Below, piece after piece: positions 26,746 to 35,240 of a stretch of DNA of 64,000 nt. The translations under genes and the position numbers were made by a program. The stretch comes from Marinococcus sp. PL1-022 (lineage in GTDB: Bacteria > Bacillota > Bacilli > Bacillales > Marinococcaceae), in assembly GCF_033845285.1 (NCBI RefSeq), contig NZ_JAWXCX010000001.1, forward strand, positions 1,751,495 to 1,815,494, written 5' to 3'. A model generated the notes under the pieces. It was not told where the DNA came from and searched no databases. It saw only the letters and a list, made by a program, of their open reading frames with translations. Positions within the stretch are counted from its first letter, which is position 1, and each line of letters starts with the position of its first letter.

Positions 26746-27072
26746 ATGACTGGCTCCCAAATTTCTTCAATTATCTCCTATATTAGTGTTTTTTTTGCTC
26801 CCGTTCTTGTGCCCTTGATTGTATTGATCGCAGGGAACGATTATTCTCGATTCCATGCCGGAAGGGCCCTGACGTCCCACTTGATTCCTGCACTAATGTT
26901 TCTGGGCCTCAGCTTTTGGGTGTACGTGTCCAACGGCACATTTATGTATTCCTTTCTCTTCTGGCTCCTCTTTTCGGCCATTTCATTTATTCAGATTGTA
27001 ATTATGGTTTATAACGTTATTTGGGCGATACAGGTAGCAAAAAAAGCCCCTCCAGAAGTTGAAGTGAAGTGA
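26746..27072 (+). CDS. DUF4870-type small membrane protein
   Basis: 108 residues with three hydrophobic segments. ISSIISYISVFFAPVLVPLIV is followed by the R-x-H-A-like RFHAGRALTSHLIPALMFLG and the final SFIQIVIMVYNVIWAIQVAKK, a layout typical of DUF4870/Tic20-like proteins. AAAGGAG lies before ATG 26746. Function unknown. It ends in a strong terminator. Confidence 0.8.
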   Translation: MTGSQISSIISYISVFFAPVLVPLIVLIAGNDYSRFHAGRALTSHLIPALMFLGLSFWVYVSNGTFMYSFLFWLLFSAISFIQIVIMVYNVIWAIQVAKKAPPEVEVK

Positions 27073-27095
27073 CCTCAATAAATGAGACAGATGAA

Positions 27096-27147
27096 AGCAC
27101 CTCCCATGTCGTATTCGCAGTCATACCGACAGGTGGAGGTGTTTTTC
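27096..27147 (+). terminator. Terminator after the DUF4870 gene
   Basis: CACCTCC-GTCG pairs with CGAC-GGAGGTG around a long loop and is followed by TTTTT. Confidence 0.8.
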
Positions 27148-27205
27148 TTATGATAGAAAGCAAACAACCATAACCAGCAGAAGTGTTCAGAAGGGAGTTT
27201 TCTCT

Positions 27206-28180
27206 ATGAAAGCCAGCATGCATAAAGCGTACGGTCCCCCGGAGGTTATGGAGCTGACAGAAGTAGAACAGCCCATTCCCAAGGAAGATGAAGTACTGGT
27301 AAAAGTATATGCGACCACAGTAACGTCCGGAGACTGCAGGGTGCGGAAGGCGGATCCATTTCTTGTCAGACTCTTCTACGGGTTGAAAAAACCCAAAATA
27401 GGGATATTAGGCTCGGAGTTTTCTGGCGTGGTAGAAGCGACCGGAAAAAATGTAACGTCATTTCAAAAGGGGGATGCTGTCTTTTGCGGCACACGCGTGA
27501 AGCTGGGCGCCAACGCCGAATATGTATGCGTGAAAGAAAAGGAAGCGATCGTCGCTAAACCCGGTAACATGACATTTGATGAAGCGGCTTCTGTGCCTTT
27601 CGGTGCTACTACCTCTTTATTTTTTCTTCGGGATCAAGGGCGTATTAAAGAAGGCCAAAAAGTGCTTATTTACGGCGCTTCAGGAGCGCTGGGCACCTAT
27701 GCCGTCCAGTTGGCTAAAGTCTTCGGTACAGACGTTACTGGTGTCTGCAGCACCAATCACGTAGCGCTTGTAAAATCGTTGGGAGCGGATCAAGTGATCG
27801 ATTACACCCAGGAGGATTTTACGGCGTCCAACCATAAGTACGACCTTATTTTTGACACAGTGGGCAAAACCTCCTTTATGACATGCAAAAACCTTTTAAA
27901 CACCAAAGGGATTTATGTGACAGCCGTGGCAGGAGCTCCTCAGTTTGCGCAGATGATAGTGACGTCCCTGATTGGCAGCAAAAAGCTGAAAGGCGGCTTA
28001 GCATCGATGCGTAAAGAAGATCTGCTGTTCCTCAAGGAATTAATCGAGGCAGGGAATATTCACTCCATCATCGACAGACGTTATCCCCTGGATCAAGTTG
28101 CTGCGGCTCACAGGTACGTGGAAACAGGCCATAAACATGGAAGCGTCGTCATCACATTGATCTCCTCTCCCACCTCTTAA
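27206..28180 (+). CDS. NAD(P)-dependent MDR oxidoreductase (quinone reductase type)
   Basis: 324-residue medium-chain dehydrogenase/reductase without zinc ligands. N-domain KVYATTVTSGDCRVRKADP and GILGSEFSGVVEATG; cofactor motif VLIYGASGALGTYAVQLAKV (about residues 152-171); C-terminal AAAHRYVETGHKHGSVVITL. It probably reduces quinones or enals with NADPH. GAAGGGAG precedes ATG 27206. Monocistronic between terminators. Confidence 0.92.
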   Translation: MKASMHKAYGPPEVMELTEVEQPIPKEDEVLVKVYATTVTSGDCRVRKADPFLVRLFYGLKKPKIGILGSEFSGVVEATGKNVTSFQKGDAVFCGTRVKLGANAEYVCVKEKEAIVAKPGNMTFDEAASVPFGATTSLFFLRDQGRIKEGQKVLIYGASGALGTYAVQLAKVFGTDVTGVCSTNHVALVKSLGADQVIDYTQEDFTASNHKYDLIFDTVGKTSFMTCKNLLNTKGIYVTAVAGAPQFAQMIVTSLIGSKKLKGGLASMRKEDLLFLKELIEAGNIHSIIDRRYPLDQVAAAHRYVETGHKHGSVVITLISSPTS

Positions 28181-28456
28181 TTGCCAGTAAAATCACTAGA
28201 AGAAGTTTGTCACCGTATTTTACGTTTATTACGGAGCATCAGGGCAGAAGGAGGCCCTCAAAACAGAACAACATTATCAGCATAAAAATTGCAGCTTTGA
28301 AGATATAGACAAATAGAGAAGCCATTCTTTATAAAGATTGACTTCTCTCCAATAAAATAAATAATTGTTGGACGTTTGTAACTGACAAATTTAACAGCAA
28401 TAATGTTTTAATCAGCCGAACCTGTGAAAATCCTGCGCTTCAAGCTCAAAGATCCG

Positions 28457-29614
28457 TTACTGGTAGTTCACCACGGCTGGAGCGGGGTCCAGCTGGATGA
28501 CTTCTTCGGGGCTCATGACCGGCTCATCTTTATCATAAAACACTTTAAACCCACCGTATTGCACAGGTTCATTCCGCACCAGGTCTCTGTATTTGGCCAT
28601 TTTCACAGCAGAGCCTCCCCACCCGTCGAAGTTTAAAGCTACTTCCACGTGATCAGTTGGCTGAATGGCTTCCTTATTCGTCAGCGCTGCATCGGTGAAC
28701 TGGTGAACGAGCACCATTTTGTCAGGAAGATTGTTCTCTTCCACCATCTCCGTAAGATAGTCCACGGCTTTTTGAACATCCGCTCCGTTAACCTGTCCAA
28801 GCTCGACTCCCGGCGTTTCTCCTTCACCCACTTGGAATTCCGTGTCGATGGCCAATTGAACATAAGGAAGCTTCAGCCATTTTTCCAGGGATTTCACCTG
28901 GTTTAACACCGAATCCTTGCCCAATTGGACATCGAGCATCAATAAAGCGTCATTTTCTTTGGCAAGCTTGGCATACTTATCTATCTGCTCCGGCGGAGTC
29001 ATGCGAACGTAGTTTCCATCCGAACCGGGATCTCGCTGAGCTGCGGTGGCTATGAGTTCAATGGTTGGAACAGCTGGATGAGATGGATCAGCGTTGGAAT
29101 AGGCCTGGGTCTGTTCCTTTAATTTTTCCATTAAAGCGTCAGGCTCCATTTCTCCGAGGATTCCCATATTGGTGGAATTGGGATGCCCGTAATACGTAAC
29201 CAGCCGATGCTCCTTCAACGGCCCATCCGTTTGGTCCTCCGTGCCTTTAATTTGTGTTTCCCCAAACGGAACCATCCTTGTACTTTCTCCTGTTCCTGCT
29301 TCAGATTCAGGCATCGATTCCAATTCTTCCTGCTCCAGTTGATCCTTTAACGGGATACTGTCACTCTCTGGTTCTACAGGCTTATATACCTGCTCAGGCT
29401 TCGTTTCTTCTGCCTTTTCCTCTGGTTCATCAGCTTCTGTCTCCTCTGTTCCATCACTCTCTTCATTGGCAGAGGAACGAGAAGCCTCATCTGTAGAGTA
29501 TGAATGCGAGATCATCTCCGGCTCCCGCTGTATAAAAATGAGCGCCGATACGACAAGTATTACCGTCAGCCCGATCAGTAGAAGCTCTTTTCCTAACAGC
29601 AGTTTTCGTTTCAT
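28457..29614 (-). CDS. Membrane-anchored extracellular protein of unknown function
   Basis: 385 residues. A short basic start and one hydrophobic helix (LLLIGLTVILVVSALIFI) form a signal anchor. A very acidic, Glu/Thr-rich linker (about residues 40-125) comes next, then a globular domain beginning RLVTYYGHPNSTNMGILGE. The domain has alternating strands (PTIELIAT, DALLMLDVQLG, PYVQLAIDTEF, KMVLVHQF, VEVALNFDGWGG) suggestive of a TIM-barrel-like fold seen in other secreted actinobacterial and firmicute proteins. No enzyme activity can be assigned. AGGATGAATAC precedes ATG 29614. Confidence 0.82.
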   Translation of the reverse strand: MKRKLLLGKELLLIGLTVILVVSALIFIQREPEMISHSYSTDEASRSSANEESDGTEETEADEPEEKAEETKPEQVYKPVEPESDSIPLKDQLEQEELESMPESEAGTGESTRMVPFGETQIKGTEDQTDGPLKEHRLVTYYGHPNSTNMGILGEMEPDALMEKLKEQTQAYSNADPSHPAVPTIELIATAAQRDPGSDGNYVRMTPPEQIDKYAKLAKENDALLMLDVQLGKDSVLNQVKSLEKWLKLPYVQLAIDTEFQVGEGETPGVELGQVNGADVQKAVDYLTEMVEENNLPDKMVLVHQFTDAALTNKEAIQPTDHVEVALNFDGWGGSAVKMAKYRDLVRNEPVQYGGFKVFYDKDEPVMSPEEVIQLDPAPAVVNYQ

Positions 29615-29787
29615 ATGTATTCATCCTTCTTCCAGTTATCTATTGTAACTTATTGTAAGCATTTCATGATTATCGTACTACTTCAGCCTTTGATTTACAA
29701 TTACTAGAAAAAGAATTTCTTTCTTAAATTACAGCTTGGCTTCTAGAAAAGCTTTCGCAAAGCTGTCAACCAATAACAGAATAAATG

Positions 29788-30090
29788 TTATTGGTGTTTT
29801 TTGAACCTGAAGGCTTCCGGGGCCATGTGCTGGTAGGCCTGAGCCATCTCCTGTTTTGTTGTGCCGGCGGCCTCTGCGAGCCTGAATGCCTTTTTCATCT
29901 GCTCTTTTTGTTCTTCACGCGACTGTTCCGGATCCACCACGTGACGGAGAATGGCAGCGGTCCAGGCATCCTGTGAAGAAGAGGTTTGCCGATAGTACTT
30001 CCATAATAAAATACCTGCAGCAAAAACCATAAGACAGCTAATTTTTCCTGAACGACGGCGCCGATAGCTGTCTGCATATGTTTTATTCAT
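29788..30090 (-). CDS. 100-residue membrane-associated hypothetical protein
   Basis: Basic N-terminus (YRRRRSGKIS), one hydrophobic helix (LMVFAAGILLWKY), then a charged helical C-terminal domain (REEQKEQMKKAFRLAEAAG) possibly facing the cytoplasm. GAAGGGGATGAG lies before ATG 30090. Function unknown. It is divergent from the cstR operon. Confidence 0.7.
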   Translation of the reverse strand: MNKTYADSYRRRRSGKISCLMVFAAGILLWKYYRQTSSSQDAWTAAILRHVVDPEQSREEQKEQMKKAFRLAEAAGTTKQEMAQAYQHMAPEAFRFKKHQ

Positions 30091-30189
30091 CTACTCATCC
30101 CCTTCTGTTGTTGAACCTGTAAATACTGCTATTATATTTTAGCATACAGGTACCCGTATACTGGGTCCCAAATTTTTTTAGGAAATTAG

Positions 30190-30239
30190 TTGACACTCTT
30201 ATGGATTTGTTTTAAAGTATTCATATACCCCGTAGGGTA
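30190..30239 (+). promoter_or_regulatory. cstR promoter with CstR-like operator
   Basis: TTGACA (30190-30195) and a TAAAGT -10 (30213-30218) at 17-base spacing form a promoter. TACCCCGTAGGGTA (30226-30239) is an inverted repeat overlapping the expected transcription start. CsoR/CstR proteins bind G/C-centred TACCC/GGGTA repeats, so this is the likely autoregulatory site. A looser TACCC...TGGGT repeat lies at 30151-30166. Confidence 0.75.
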
Positions 30240-30262
30240 ATAATTTTATGAAGGAAGGTTGG

Positions 30263-30523
30263 ATGGAATACACGGAGCAAATGAAGCACCGGGTCAAACG
30301 GTTGGAAGGCCAAAAACGCGGTGTTCTCCGTATGATGGATGAGGAGCAGGACTGTAAGAAGCTGGTGTTCCAGATGAACGCTGCCCGTACAGTCTTAGAC
30401 CGCGACTTGGGCCTCATTGTTGGTTCCAATCTCGAACAATGCGTTCGGGAACAGACCGAAAACGGAGAAAACGACGAAACATTTATTCAGGAAGCCGTTA
30501 ACCCTCTCGTGAAAAGCCGGTAA
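30263..30523 (+). CDS. cstR: Persulfide-sensing repressor CstR (CsoR/DUF156 family)
   Basis: 86 residues, the length of Staphylococcus aureus CstR. The two reactive cysteines fall exactly at positions 31 (EEQDCKK) and 60 (NLEQCV). The His that binds Cu(I) in true CsoR is replaced by Asn-56, which distinguishes the persulfide sensor from the copper sensor. Per-/polysulfides crosslink the Cys pair and release DNA. ATG 30263 is chosen on GAAGGAAGG. It heads the sulfur operon, and TACCC/GGGTA repeats flank it. Confidence 0.93.
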   Translation: MEYTEQMKHRVKRLEGQKRGVLRMMDEEQDCKKLVFQMNAARTVLDRDLGLIVGSNLEQCVREQTENGENDETFIQEAVNPLVKSR

Positions 30524-30542
30524 AATTTTTTGATCACCTATA

Positions 30543-30556
30543 TACCCTTACTGGTA
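30543..30556 (+). promoter_or_regulatory. CstR-like operator upstream of the DsrE-like gene
   Basis: TACCCTTACTGGTA, an inverted repeat between cstR and the next gene, is similar to the site at 30226. The flanking context (AATTTTTTGAT before, GTAAATG after) recurs before the rhodanese gene near 32.7 kb. Confidence 0.65.
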
Positions 30557-30585
30557 AATGTATAACAATAAAAGGAGTTGATTGG

Positions 30586-31065
30586 ATGGCGGAAACCAAA
30601 AAAACCACCATTGTATTATTCAGCGGAGATTACGACAAAGCCATGGCAGCGTACATTATCGCCAACGGTGCAGCCGCGTATGACCACGAAGTCACCATTT
30701 TCCATACCTTCTGGGGATTGAATGCTCTGCGCAAACCGGAGAAGCAAAGCATCGCCAAGGGAAAACTTGAAGCAATGTTCGGCAAAATGATGCCCCGCGG
30801 CGCCGACCGCATGGGCCTTTCCAACATGAATTTTCTCGGCCTCGGACCGAAGCTGATCAAAAAAGTCATGAAAAAGCACAACGCCATGCCGCTGCCGGAG
30901 CTGATCGATATGGCCCGGGAACAGGACGTACGGCTGATTGGCTGTACCATGACCATGGATCTGCTCGGTCTTGATGAAAAAGAACTGCGCGACGACATTG
31001 AATATGCCGGCGTGGCCGCCTATCTGGGCGAAGCCTCCGACGGAAACGTGAACCTGTTTATTTAA
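30586..31065 (+). CDS. DsrE/DsrF/DsrH-like sulfur carrier protein
   Basis: 159 residues. TTIVLFSGDYDKAMAAYIIANGAAAYDHEVTIFHTFWGLNAL is the N-terminal fold of DsrE2-type proteins (the stretch spans about residues 7-48). A conserved Cys follows in DVRLIGCTMTMDLLGL. These proteins pass persulfide sulfur between rhodaneses and TusA. AAAGGAGTTG precedes ATG 30586. It is second in the cstR operon, just before the TusA-like gene, which fits a relay role. Confidence 0.9.
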   Translation: MAETKKTTIVLFSGDYDKAMAAYIIANGAAAYDHEVTIFHTFWGLNALRKPEKQSIAKGKLEAMFGKMMPRGADRMGLSNMNFLGLGPKLIKKVMKKHNAMPLPELIDMAREQDVRLIGCTMTMDLLGLDEKELRDDIEYAGVAAYLGEASDGNVNLFI

Positions 31066-31089
31066 GCGGCATTCGCCGGATTACCTAAA

Positions 31090-31115
31090 GGTCAGAACAT
31101 AAATGAACTCTGACC
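31090..31115 (+). other. Small hairpin between the dsrE-like and tusA-like genes
   Basis: GGTCAGA and TCTGACC form a 7-bp stem with a 12-base loop and no T-run. It may be an mRNA processing or stability element inside the operon. Confidence 0.4.
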
Positions 31116-31156
31116 AGCATGAATCATAAAAAATTAATCTAAAGGAGAAATGATGG

Positions 31157-31384
31157 ATGGAACCAAAAACAACGATTGATGCGAAGGGGCTTGCTTGCCC
31201 ACAGCCAATTCTAAAAACCAAAAAAGCCATTAAAGACATGGACAGCGGCGAGGTGCTTGAACTGCACGCCACCGACAAAGGGGCGCAGAGCGACTTAACG
31301 GCCTGGACCAAGGCCGGCGGCCACGAACTGCTCGACCACACCGAGGATAATGGCATCTATAAATTCTGGATTCAAAAAGGCTAA
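31157..31384 (+). CDS. TusA-like sulfurtransferase
   Basis: 75 residues. The hallmark CPxP motif is CPQP in DAKGLACPQPILKTKKAI (Cys-14), followed by LELHATDKGAQSDLTAW and GHELLDH of the compact TusA fold. It accepts sulfur as a cysteine persulfide and delivers it to partners. In S. aureus the equivalent domain is fused in CstA; here it is free-standing. AAAGGAG lies upstream of ATG 31157. Confidence 0.93.
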   Translation: MEPKTTIDAKGLACPQPILKTKKAIKDMDSGEVLELHATDKGAQSDLTAWTKAGGHELLDHTEDNGIYKFWIQKG

Positions 31385-31441
31385 CAAAATCACAGCACAG
31401 GGAAGTCACGGTTTCACTTCTCTTTTAGGGAGGTTATTCCA

Positions 31442-32224
31442 TTGTCACTTGTATTTATCATCGTCATTTTCCTGTTGGGGTTTGTAGGTTCCTTTGTGTC
31501 CGGCATGATCGGGATCGGCGGATCGATCATCAAGTACCCCATGCTATTATACATTCCTCCGCTGCTCGGTGTCGCCGCCTTTTCCGCTCATGAAGTGTCC
31601 GGCATCAGTGCCGTGCAGGTCTTTTTCGCCACCATAGGCGGCGTCTGGGCCTACCGTAAAGGCGGCTACCTGAACGGCCAGCTGATCCTGTACATGGGCG
31701 CAAGTATTCTGATCGGCAGCTTCATCGGTGCCTATGCCTCGAATTTCTTCAGCGAGGCTGGCGTCAACATGGTCTACGCCCTGCTGGCGACCATCGCCGT
31801 AGTAATGATGTTTGTACCGAAAAAAGGCCTGGACGACCAGGACCTTACACGGATCACGTTCCCCAAGCCTCTCGCCGCTGGATTGTCCTTTGTGGTCGGG
31901 ATTGGGTCAGGCATTGTCGGGGCCGCCGGCGCGTTTATTCTAGTGCCTATCATGCTCGTCGTGTTAAAAATTCCAACCCGGATGACGATCGCAACTTCGC
32001 TCGCCGTGACCCTGATGTCCTCCATCGGAGCTACAGTTGGCAAGGTGGCGACCGGCCAGGTGCTGTACGGCCCGGCCCTGACCATGATTGTCGCCAGCCT
32101 GATCGCAGCGCCGCTCGGAGCCAAAGCCGGGCAGAAGGTCAATACCAAGCTGCTGCAAAGCATTTTGGCGGTCATCATTCTAGGAACTGCTATTCAAATA
32201 TGGATCCAGATCGTCAGCGGATAA
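31442..32224 (+). CDS. TauE/SafE family sulfite or sulfonate exporter
   Basis: 260 residues with about eight hydrophobic segments and the internal repeat of TauE/SafE proteins: [21 protein letters not shown] in the first half and [21 protein letters not shown] in the second. In cst-type operons it removes sulfite or thiosulfate made by the persulfide dioxygenase. It starts at TTG 31442 with AGGGAGG 8 bases upstream; no ATG is better placed. Confidence 0.92.
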   Translation: MSLVFIIVIFLLGFVGSFVSGMIGIGGSIIKYPMLLYIPPLLGVAAFSAHEVSGISAVQVFFATIGGVWAYRKGGYLNGQLILYMGASILIGSFIGAYASNFFSEAGVNMVYALLATIAVVMMFVPKKGLDDQDLTRITFPKPLAAGLSFVVGIGSGIVGAAGAFILVPIMLVVLKIPTRMTIATSLAVTLMSSIGATVGKVATGQVLYGPALTMIVASLIAAPLGAKAGQKVNTKLLQSILAVIILGTAIQIWIQIVSG

Positions 32225-32288
32225 CGCGTTTAATTTTATACGCCCCAGGGCATATCAACAACTAGAGAGCTAATGAGGAGGTATTCCC

Positions 32289-32672
32289 ATGTTTCATTAT
32301 ACCGTCACCACGTCGAAACCTGTCCGTACAGCCGTCGAAGATCTCGAAGCCAATCTTAAAGACATTGGTTTTGGCGTGCTCTGGAATTTTGACCTGCAAG
32401 ACAAATTACAGGAAAAAGGCATCGATTTTCCGGACCAGCACCGGGTGCTTGAAGTGTGCAACCCGAAAGAGGCTGAACAGGTATTAAACAAAAACAAGCT
32501 GGTCGGCAATTTTCTTCCATGTAAAATCACCGTGTATGAAGAAGCAGGGTCCACGTATATCAGCATGCCCCGCCCTTCTGTATTAATGGAGCTGGCCGAA
32601 GAACCAGCATTAACAGCGACCGCTGAAGATATTGAACAGCGCTTGAAAAAAGGCATCGATCAGACCGTCTAA
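32289..32672 (+). CDS. DUF302 domain protein
   Basis: 127 residues forming one DUF302 domain: SKPVRTAVEDLEANLKDIGFGVLWNFD, then VLEVCNPKEAEQVLNKNKLVGNFLPCKITVYEE. DUF302 proteins accompany sulfur-oxidation and rhodanese genes, but their activity is unknown. The two cysteines (VCNP and LPCK) could carry sulfur (inference). GAGGAGG precedes ATG 32289. Mid-operon position. Confidence 0.88.
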   Translation: MFHYTVTTSKPVRTAVEDLEANLKDIGFGVLWNFDLQDKLQEKGIDFPDQHRVLEVCNPKEAEQVLNKNKLVGNFLPCKITVYEEAGSTYISMPRPSVLMELAEEPALTATAEDIEQRLKKGIDQTV

Positions 32673-32710
32673 AATTTTTTGAATCGCTTGATACCCTCCC
32701 CCGTAAATGA
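32672..32710 (+). promoter_or_regulatory. Possible third CstR-like element before the rhodanese gene
   Basis: AAATTTTTTGAATCGCTTGA precedes TACCCTCCCCCGTAAATG, matching the arrangement before the dsrE-like gene, although the right half-site is degenerate. It may mark a second regulated start inside the operon. Confidence 0.4.
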
Positions 32711-32781
32711 CATTTAGAAAATGAAAGCGCAAATACAGGTATCATGAATAGAAAACCACGAATAACGATGAGGTGAATTAA

Positions 32782-33099
32782 ATGGCAGATGAAAAACGTA
32801 TTAAAGAAGTACAGCCGAAGGATGTTCAGCAATTGCTCGAAAAAGAGAACGGCGCTTATCAGGTGATTGACGTCCGGGAGGACGAAGAACTCGACGAAGG
32901 ACGCATCCCGGGATCGGTCCATATCCCTCTCGGCACAGTTCCTGACCGGATGAACGAACTCGATCCCTCCCGTACCTATGTCACCGTGTGCCGCTCCGGC
33001 AAACGCAGTGCCCGGGCGGCGGAAGCCCTCCAGGATCAGGGCTTTACCGTCCGCAGCATGGCGGGCGGCATGAACGAATGGACCGGAAAAACCGAGTAA
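32782..33099 (+). CDS. Single-domain rhodanese sulfurtransferase
   Basis: 105 residues. Rhodanese fold with YQVIDVREDEELDEGRIPG, HIPLGTVPDR and the active loop TVCRSGKRSARAAEAL, whose Cys carries the persulfide. It ends GGMNEWTGKTE. It transfers sulfane sulfur to thiols. GATGAGGTG lies upstream of ATG 32782. It sits directly before the CstB-type gene and may supply or receive sulfur from it. Confidence 0.93.
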   Translation: MADEKRIKEVQPKDVQQLLEKENGAYQVIDVREDEELDEGRIPGSVHIPLGTVPDRMNELDPSRTYVTVCRSGKRSARAAEALQDQGFTVRSMAGGMNEWTGKTE

Positions 33100-33130
33100 G
33101 ACTTATTCTAAACTTAAGGAGCGATGATTG

Positions 33131-34540
33131 ATGTATTTGAAATATTTTTATGACACCGCGTTAGCTCAGGCCTCCTACATGGTCGGCTGCCAGGCGACCG
33201 GAGAGGCAGCCGTGATCGACCCATCCCGCAATATTGAAGAATATCTGCAGATCGCCCGCGAACAGGGATTCCGTATTACCGGGGCGTTCGAGACCCATAT
33301 TCATGCAGACTTTGTTTCCGGCGTCACCGAGCTTGCCCGCCGGACCGGCGCCACCATCTATTATTCCACCGAAGGCACCGACAATGGCGGCTACGAATGG
33401 AATCAGGATCTGCCGCTCCATGGCGTGAAGCACGGCGAAGACATTTATATCGGCAACATCAAGCTGAAAGCCCTGCACACGCCGGGCCATACGCCGGAGC
33501 ATGTCTCCTATGAGCTCACCGACGGTGCAGCTGCCGATCGCCCGAGGGGGGTATTTACCGGCGACTTCGTCTTTGTCGGCGATGTCGGCCGTCCGGACCT
33601 GCTCGAAAAATCCGTCGGCGTAAAGGATTCCGCGGATAAAGGCGCCCGGCAGATGTTCGAGTCCCTCCAGCAGTTCAAGAAATACGGCGATTATATGCAG
33701 ATCTGGCCGGGGCACGGCGCCGGCAGTGCCTGTGGCAAAGCACTCGGCGCGGTGCCAACAAGCACCGTCGGCTACGAGCGGATGTACAATCCCGCCTTTC
33801 AGCCGACCGACGAGCAGGCCTTCGTAAATTTTCTCCTCGACGGCCAGAGCGAGCCGCCAGCGTATTTTGCCAAAATGAAAGAAGTGAACAAGCAGGCCAT
33901 GACCCCGCTCGCCGAGATCCCGGCGGCCGTGGAAATGCAGGGCTCCGGCGACGATGTGGCCGCCCTGGCCGGGCAGGACCATACGATGGTCGTTGATACC
34001 CGCAGTGCCGCCGCTTTCGCAATGGGAAGCATTCCGGGCACGATCAACCTGCCGTTCCCCGGATCGTTTGCCGAATGGATGGGCCGGCTCGCCGACTATG
34101 ACGCGGATATTTACCTGATCGCTGATCCAGCCGATCACCACGAGCTGCGCCGGATTCTTACCGGCATGGGCATGGACCGGCTGAAAGGATTCTTTGCCAC
34201 GTCGGTGGTCGCCAGCGCCTCGAACCTGCGCACGTATACGAACGAAAAGCCGAAGCAGGTGGAGGAACGCCGCCGCCACAACGATGTGCAGATTCTCGAT
34301 GTCCGCTACCAGGACGAATGGGACCAGTCCCACGTACCGGACGCGGTGCATGTGTCGCTTCAGCAGCTGCCAACCCGTACCGATGAACTTTCCACGGAGC
34401 AGCCGGTAGCCGTCCACTGCGCCTCAGGCAAACGCTCCGCCATCGCCGCCAGCATTCTCCAGAACCACGGCTTTGACGTGATTAACGTAGAGGGTGGCTT
34501 CATGAAATGGAAAAAGGAACAGCTCGAAACCACCAGCTAA
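33131..34540 (+). CDS. cstB: CstB-type persulfide dioxygenase-sulfurtransferase
   Basis: 469 residues, three domains. Metallo-beta-lactamase dioxygenase (about 1-250): iron ligands in THIHADFVSG, HTPGHTPEHVSY, GDFVFVGDVGRPDL and WPGHGAGSACG. Pseudo-rhodanese (about 270-350): the active Cys is missing (YLIADPADHH). Active C-terminal rhodanese: VHCASGKRSAIAASIL. This matches S. aureus CstB, which oxidises thiol persulfides to thiosulfate. ATG 33131 follows AAGGAGCG; TTG 33128 is also in frame. High GC content. A terminator follows. Confidence 0.94.
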   Translation: MYLKYFYDTALAQASYMVGCQATGEAAVIDPSRNIEEYLQIAREQGFRITGAFETHIHADFVSGVTELARRTGATIYYSTEGTDNGGYEWNQDLPLHGVKHGEDIYIGNIKLKALHTPGHTPEHVSYELTDGAAADRPRGVFTGDFVFVGDVGRPDLLEKSVGVKDSADKGARQMFESLQQFKKYGDYMQIWPGHGAGSACGKALGAVPTSTVGYERMYNPAFQPTDEQAFVNFLLDGQSEPPAYFAKMKEVNKQAMTPLAEIPAAVEMQGSGDDVAALAGQDHTMVVDTRSAAAFAMGSIPGTINLPFPGSFAEWMGRLADYDADIYLIADPADHHELRRILTGMGMDRLKGFFATSVVASASNLRTYTNEKPKQVEERRRHNDVQILDVRYQDEWDQSHVPDAVHVSLQQLPTRTDELSTEQPVAVHCASGKRSAIAASILQNHGFDVINVEGGFMKWKKEQLETTS

Positions 34541-34566
34541 GGGTGAGCACAAAACAAACGAAATAC

Positions 34567-34599
34567 CGGGGGCTCTGTACGATGCAGGGCCCCTTTTAT
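34567..34599 (+). terminator. Terminator of the cst operon
   Basis: GGGGGCTCTG / CAGGGCCCC stem with a 7-base loop and TTTTAT tail, placed between cstB and the methyltransferase gene. Confidence 0.82.
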
Positions 34600-34620
34600 C
34601 ATGCTTAAGGAGGAGATTAT

Positions 34621-35184
34621 ATGAGCCACCGCTTTGATCCTGCCAAATCCCAAAAACTCCGGAGTGACGAACGGCAGCAGGCCCTTCCGATGACGAAGCT
34701 GCTGCCGCTGATGAATATTCAGGAAACGGATCTGATCGCAGATATCGGTGCCGGCAACGGATACTTCACGATCCCTATGGCCGAAAGGGCCCGCCACGTA
34801 TACGCCGTCGATATCGAGGACCGGATGTTAACCGAATTAAAGGCCTATGCCGAACAAGCCCGTGCCTCCAATATCACCTTGATCCTATCGGGCCTGGAGA
34901 AGATTGCCTTAACAGAGCACCAGGTCGATAAAATCGTCGTTGCCTTTGTGATGCATGAAATCGATGATTTTGACCAGGGGTTCGCCGAGCTCCGGCGTAT
35001 TCTGAAGCCCGGAGGCACGATCTTCTTTTACGAATGGGAAGCCACAGAGACAGCCTCCGGGCCGCCGCTTGAAATCCGGTTATCTTCGGAGGGGTTCGCC
35101 AGGACCATCGAGAGCTACGGATTTACCACCACTATCCACGTCCTGAACGACGGCCAGTATATGGTGGAAGCGGAGCAAACGTAA
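34621..35184 (+). CDS. Class I SAM-dependent methyltransferase
   Basis: 187 residues. The AdoMet-binding motif I is DLIADIGAGNGYFTIPMAE (about residues 37-55), with motif II YAVDIEDRM and the post-motif LRRILKPGGTIFFYEWEA of UbiE/ArsM-like enzymes. Methyl acceptor unknown. AAGGAGGAG precedes ATG 34621. It follows the cst terminator and precedes an MFS gene on the same strand. Like the cst genes it is GC-rich. Confidence 0.9.
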   Translation: MSHRFDPAKSQKLRSDERQQALPMTKLLPLMNIQETDLIADIGAGNGYFTIPMAERARHVYAVDIEDRMLTELKAYAEQARASNITLILSGLEKIALTEHQVDKIVVAFVMHEIDDFDQGFAELRRILKPGGTIFFYEWEATETASGPPLEIRLSSEGFARTIESYGFTTTIHVLNDGQYMVEAEQT

Positions 35185-35240
35185 AACCTCCAATGAATCC
35201 ACGTAAAGGCTCCTCATTTTACCAAGTAAAGGAGGAATAA

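Noticed and set aside
29768-29802. Hairpin CAATAACA/TGTTATTG followed by TTTTTT on the plus strand
   Set aside because: It overlaps the end of a minus-strand gene, and no plus-strand gene precedes it; not assigned as a terminator.
33161-34417. 418-codon minus-strand open frame opposite cstB
   Set aside because: Long open frame caused by high GC codon usage of cstB; no ribosome site, no recognisable motifs, and cstB is certain.
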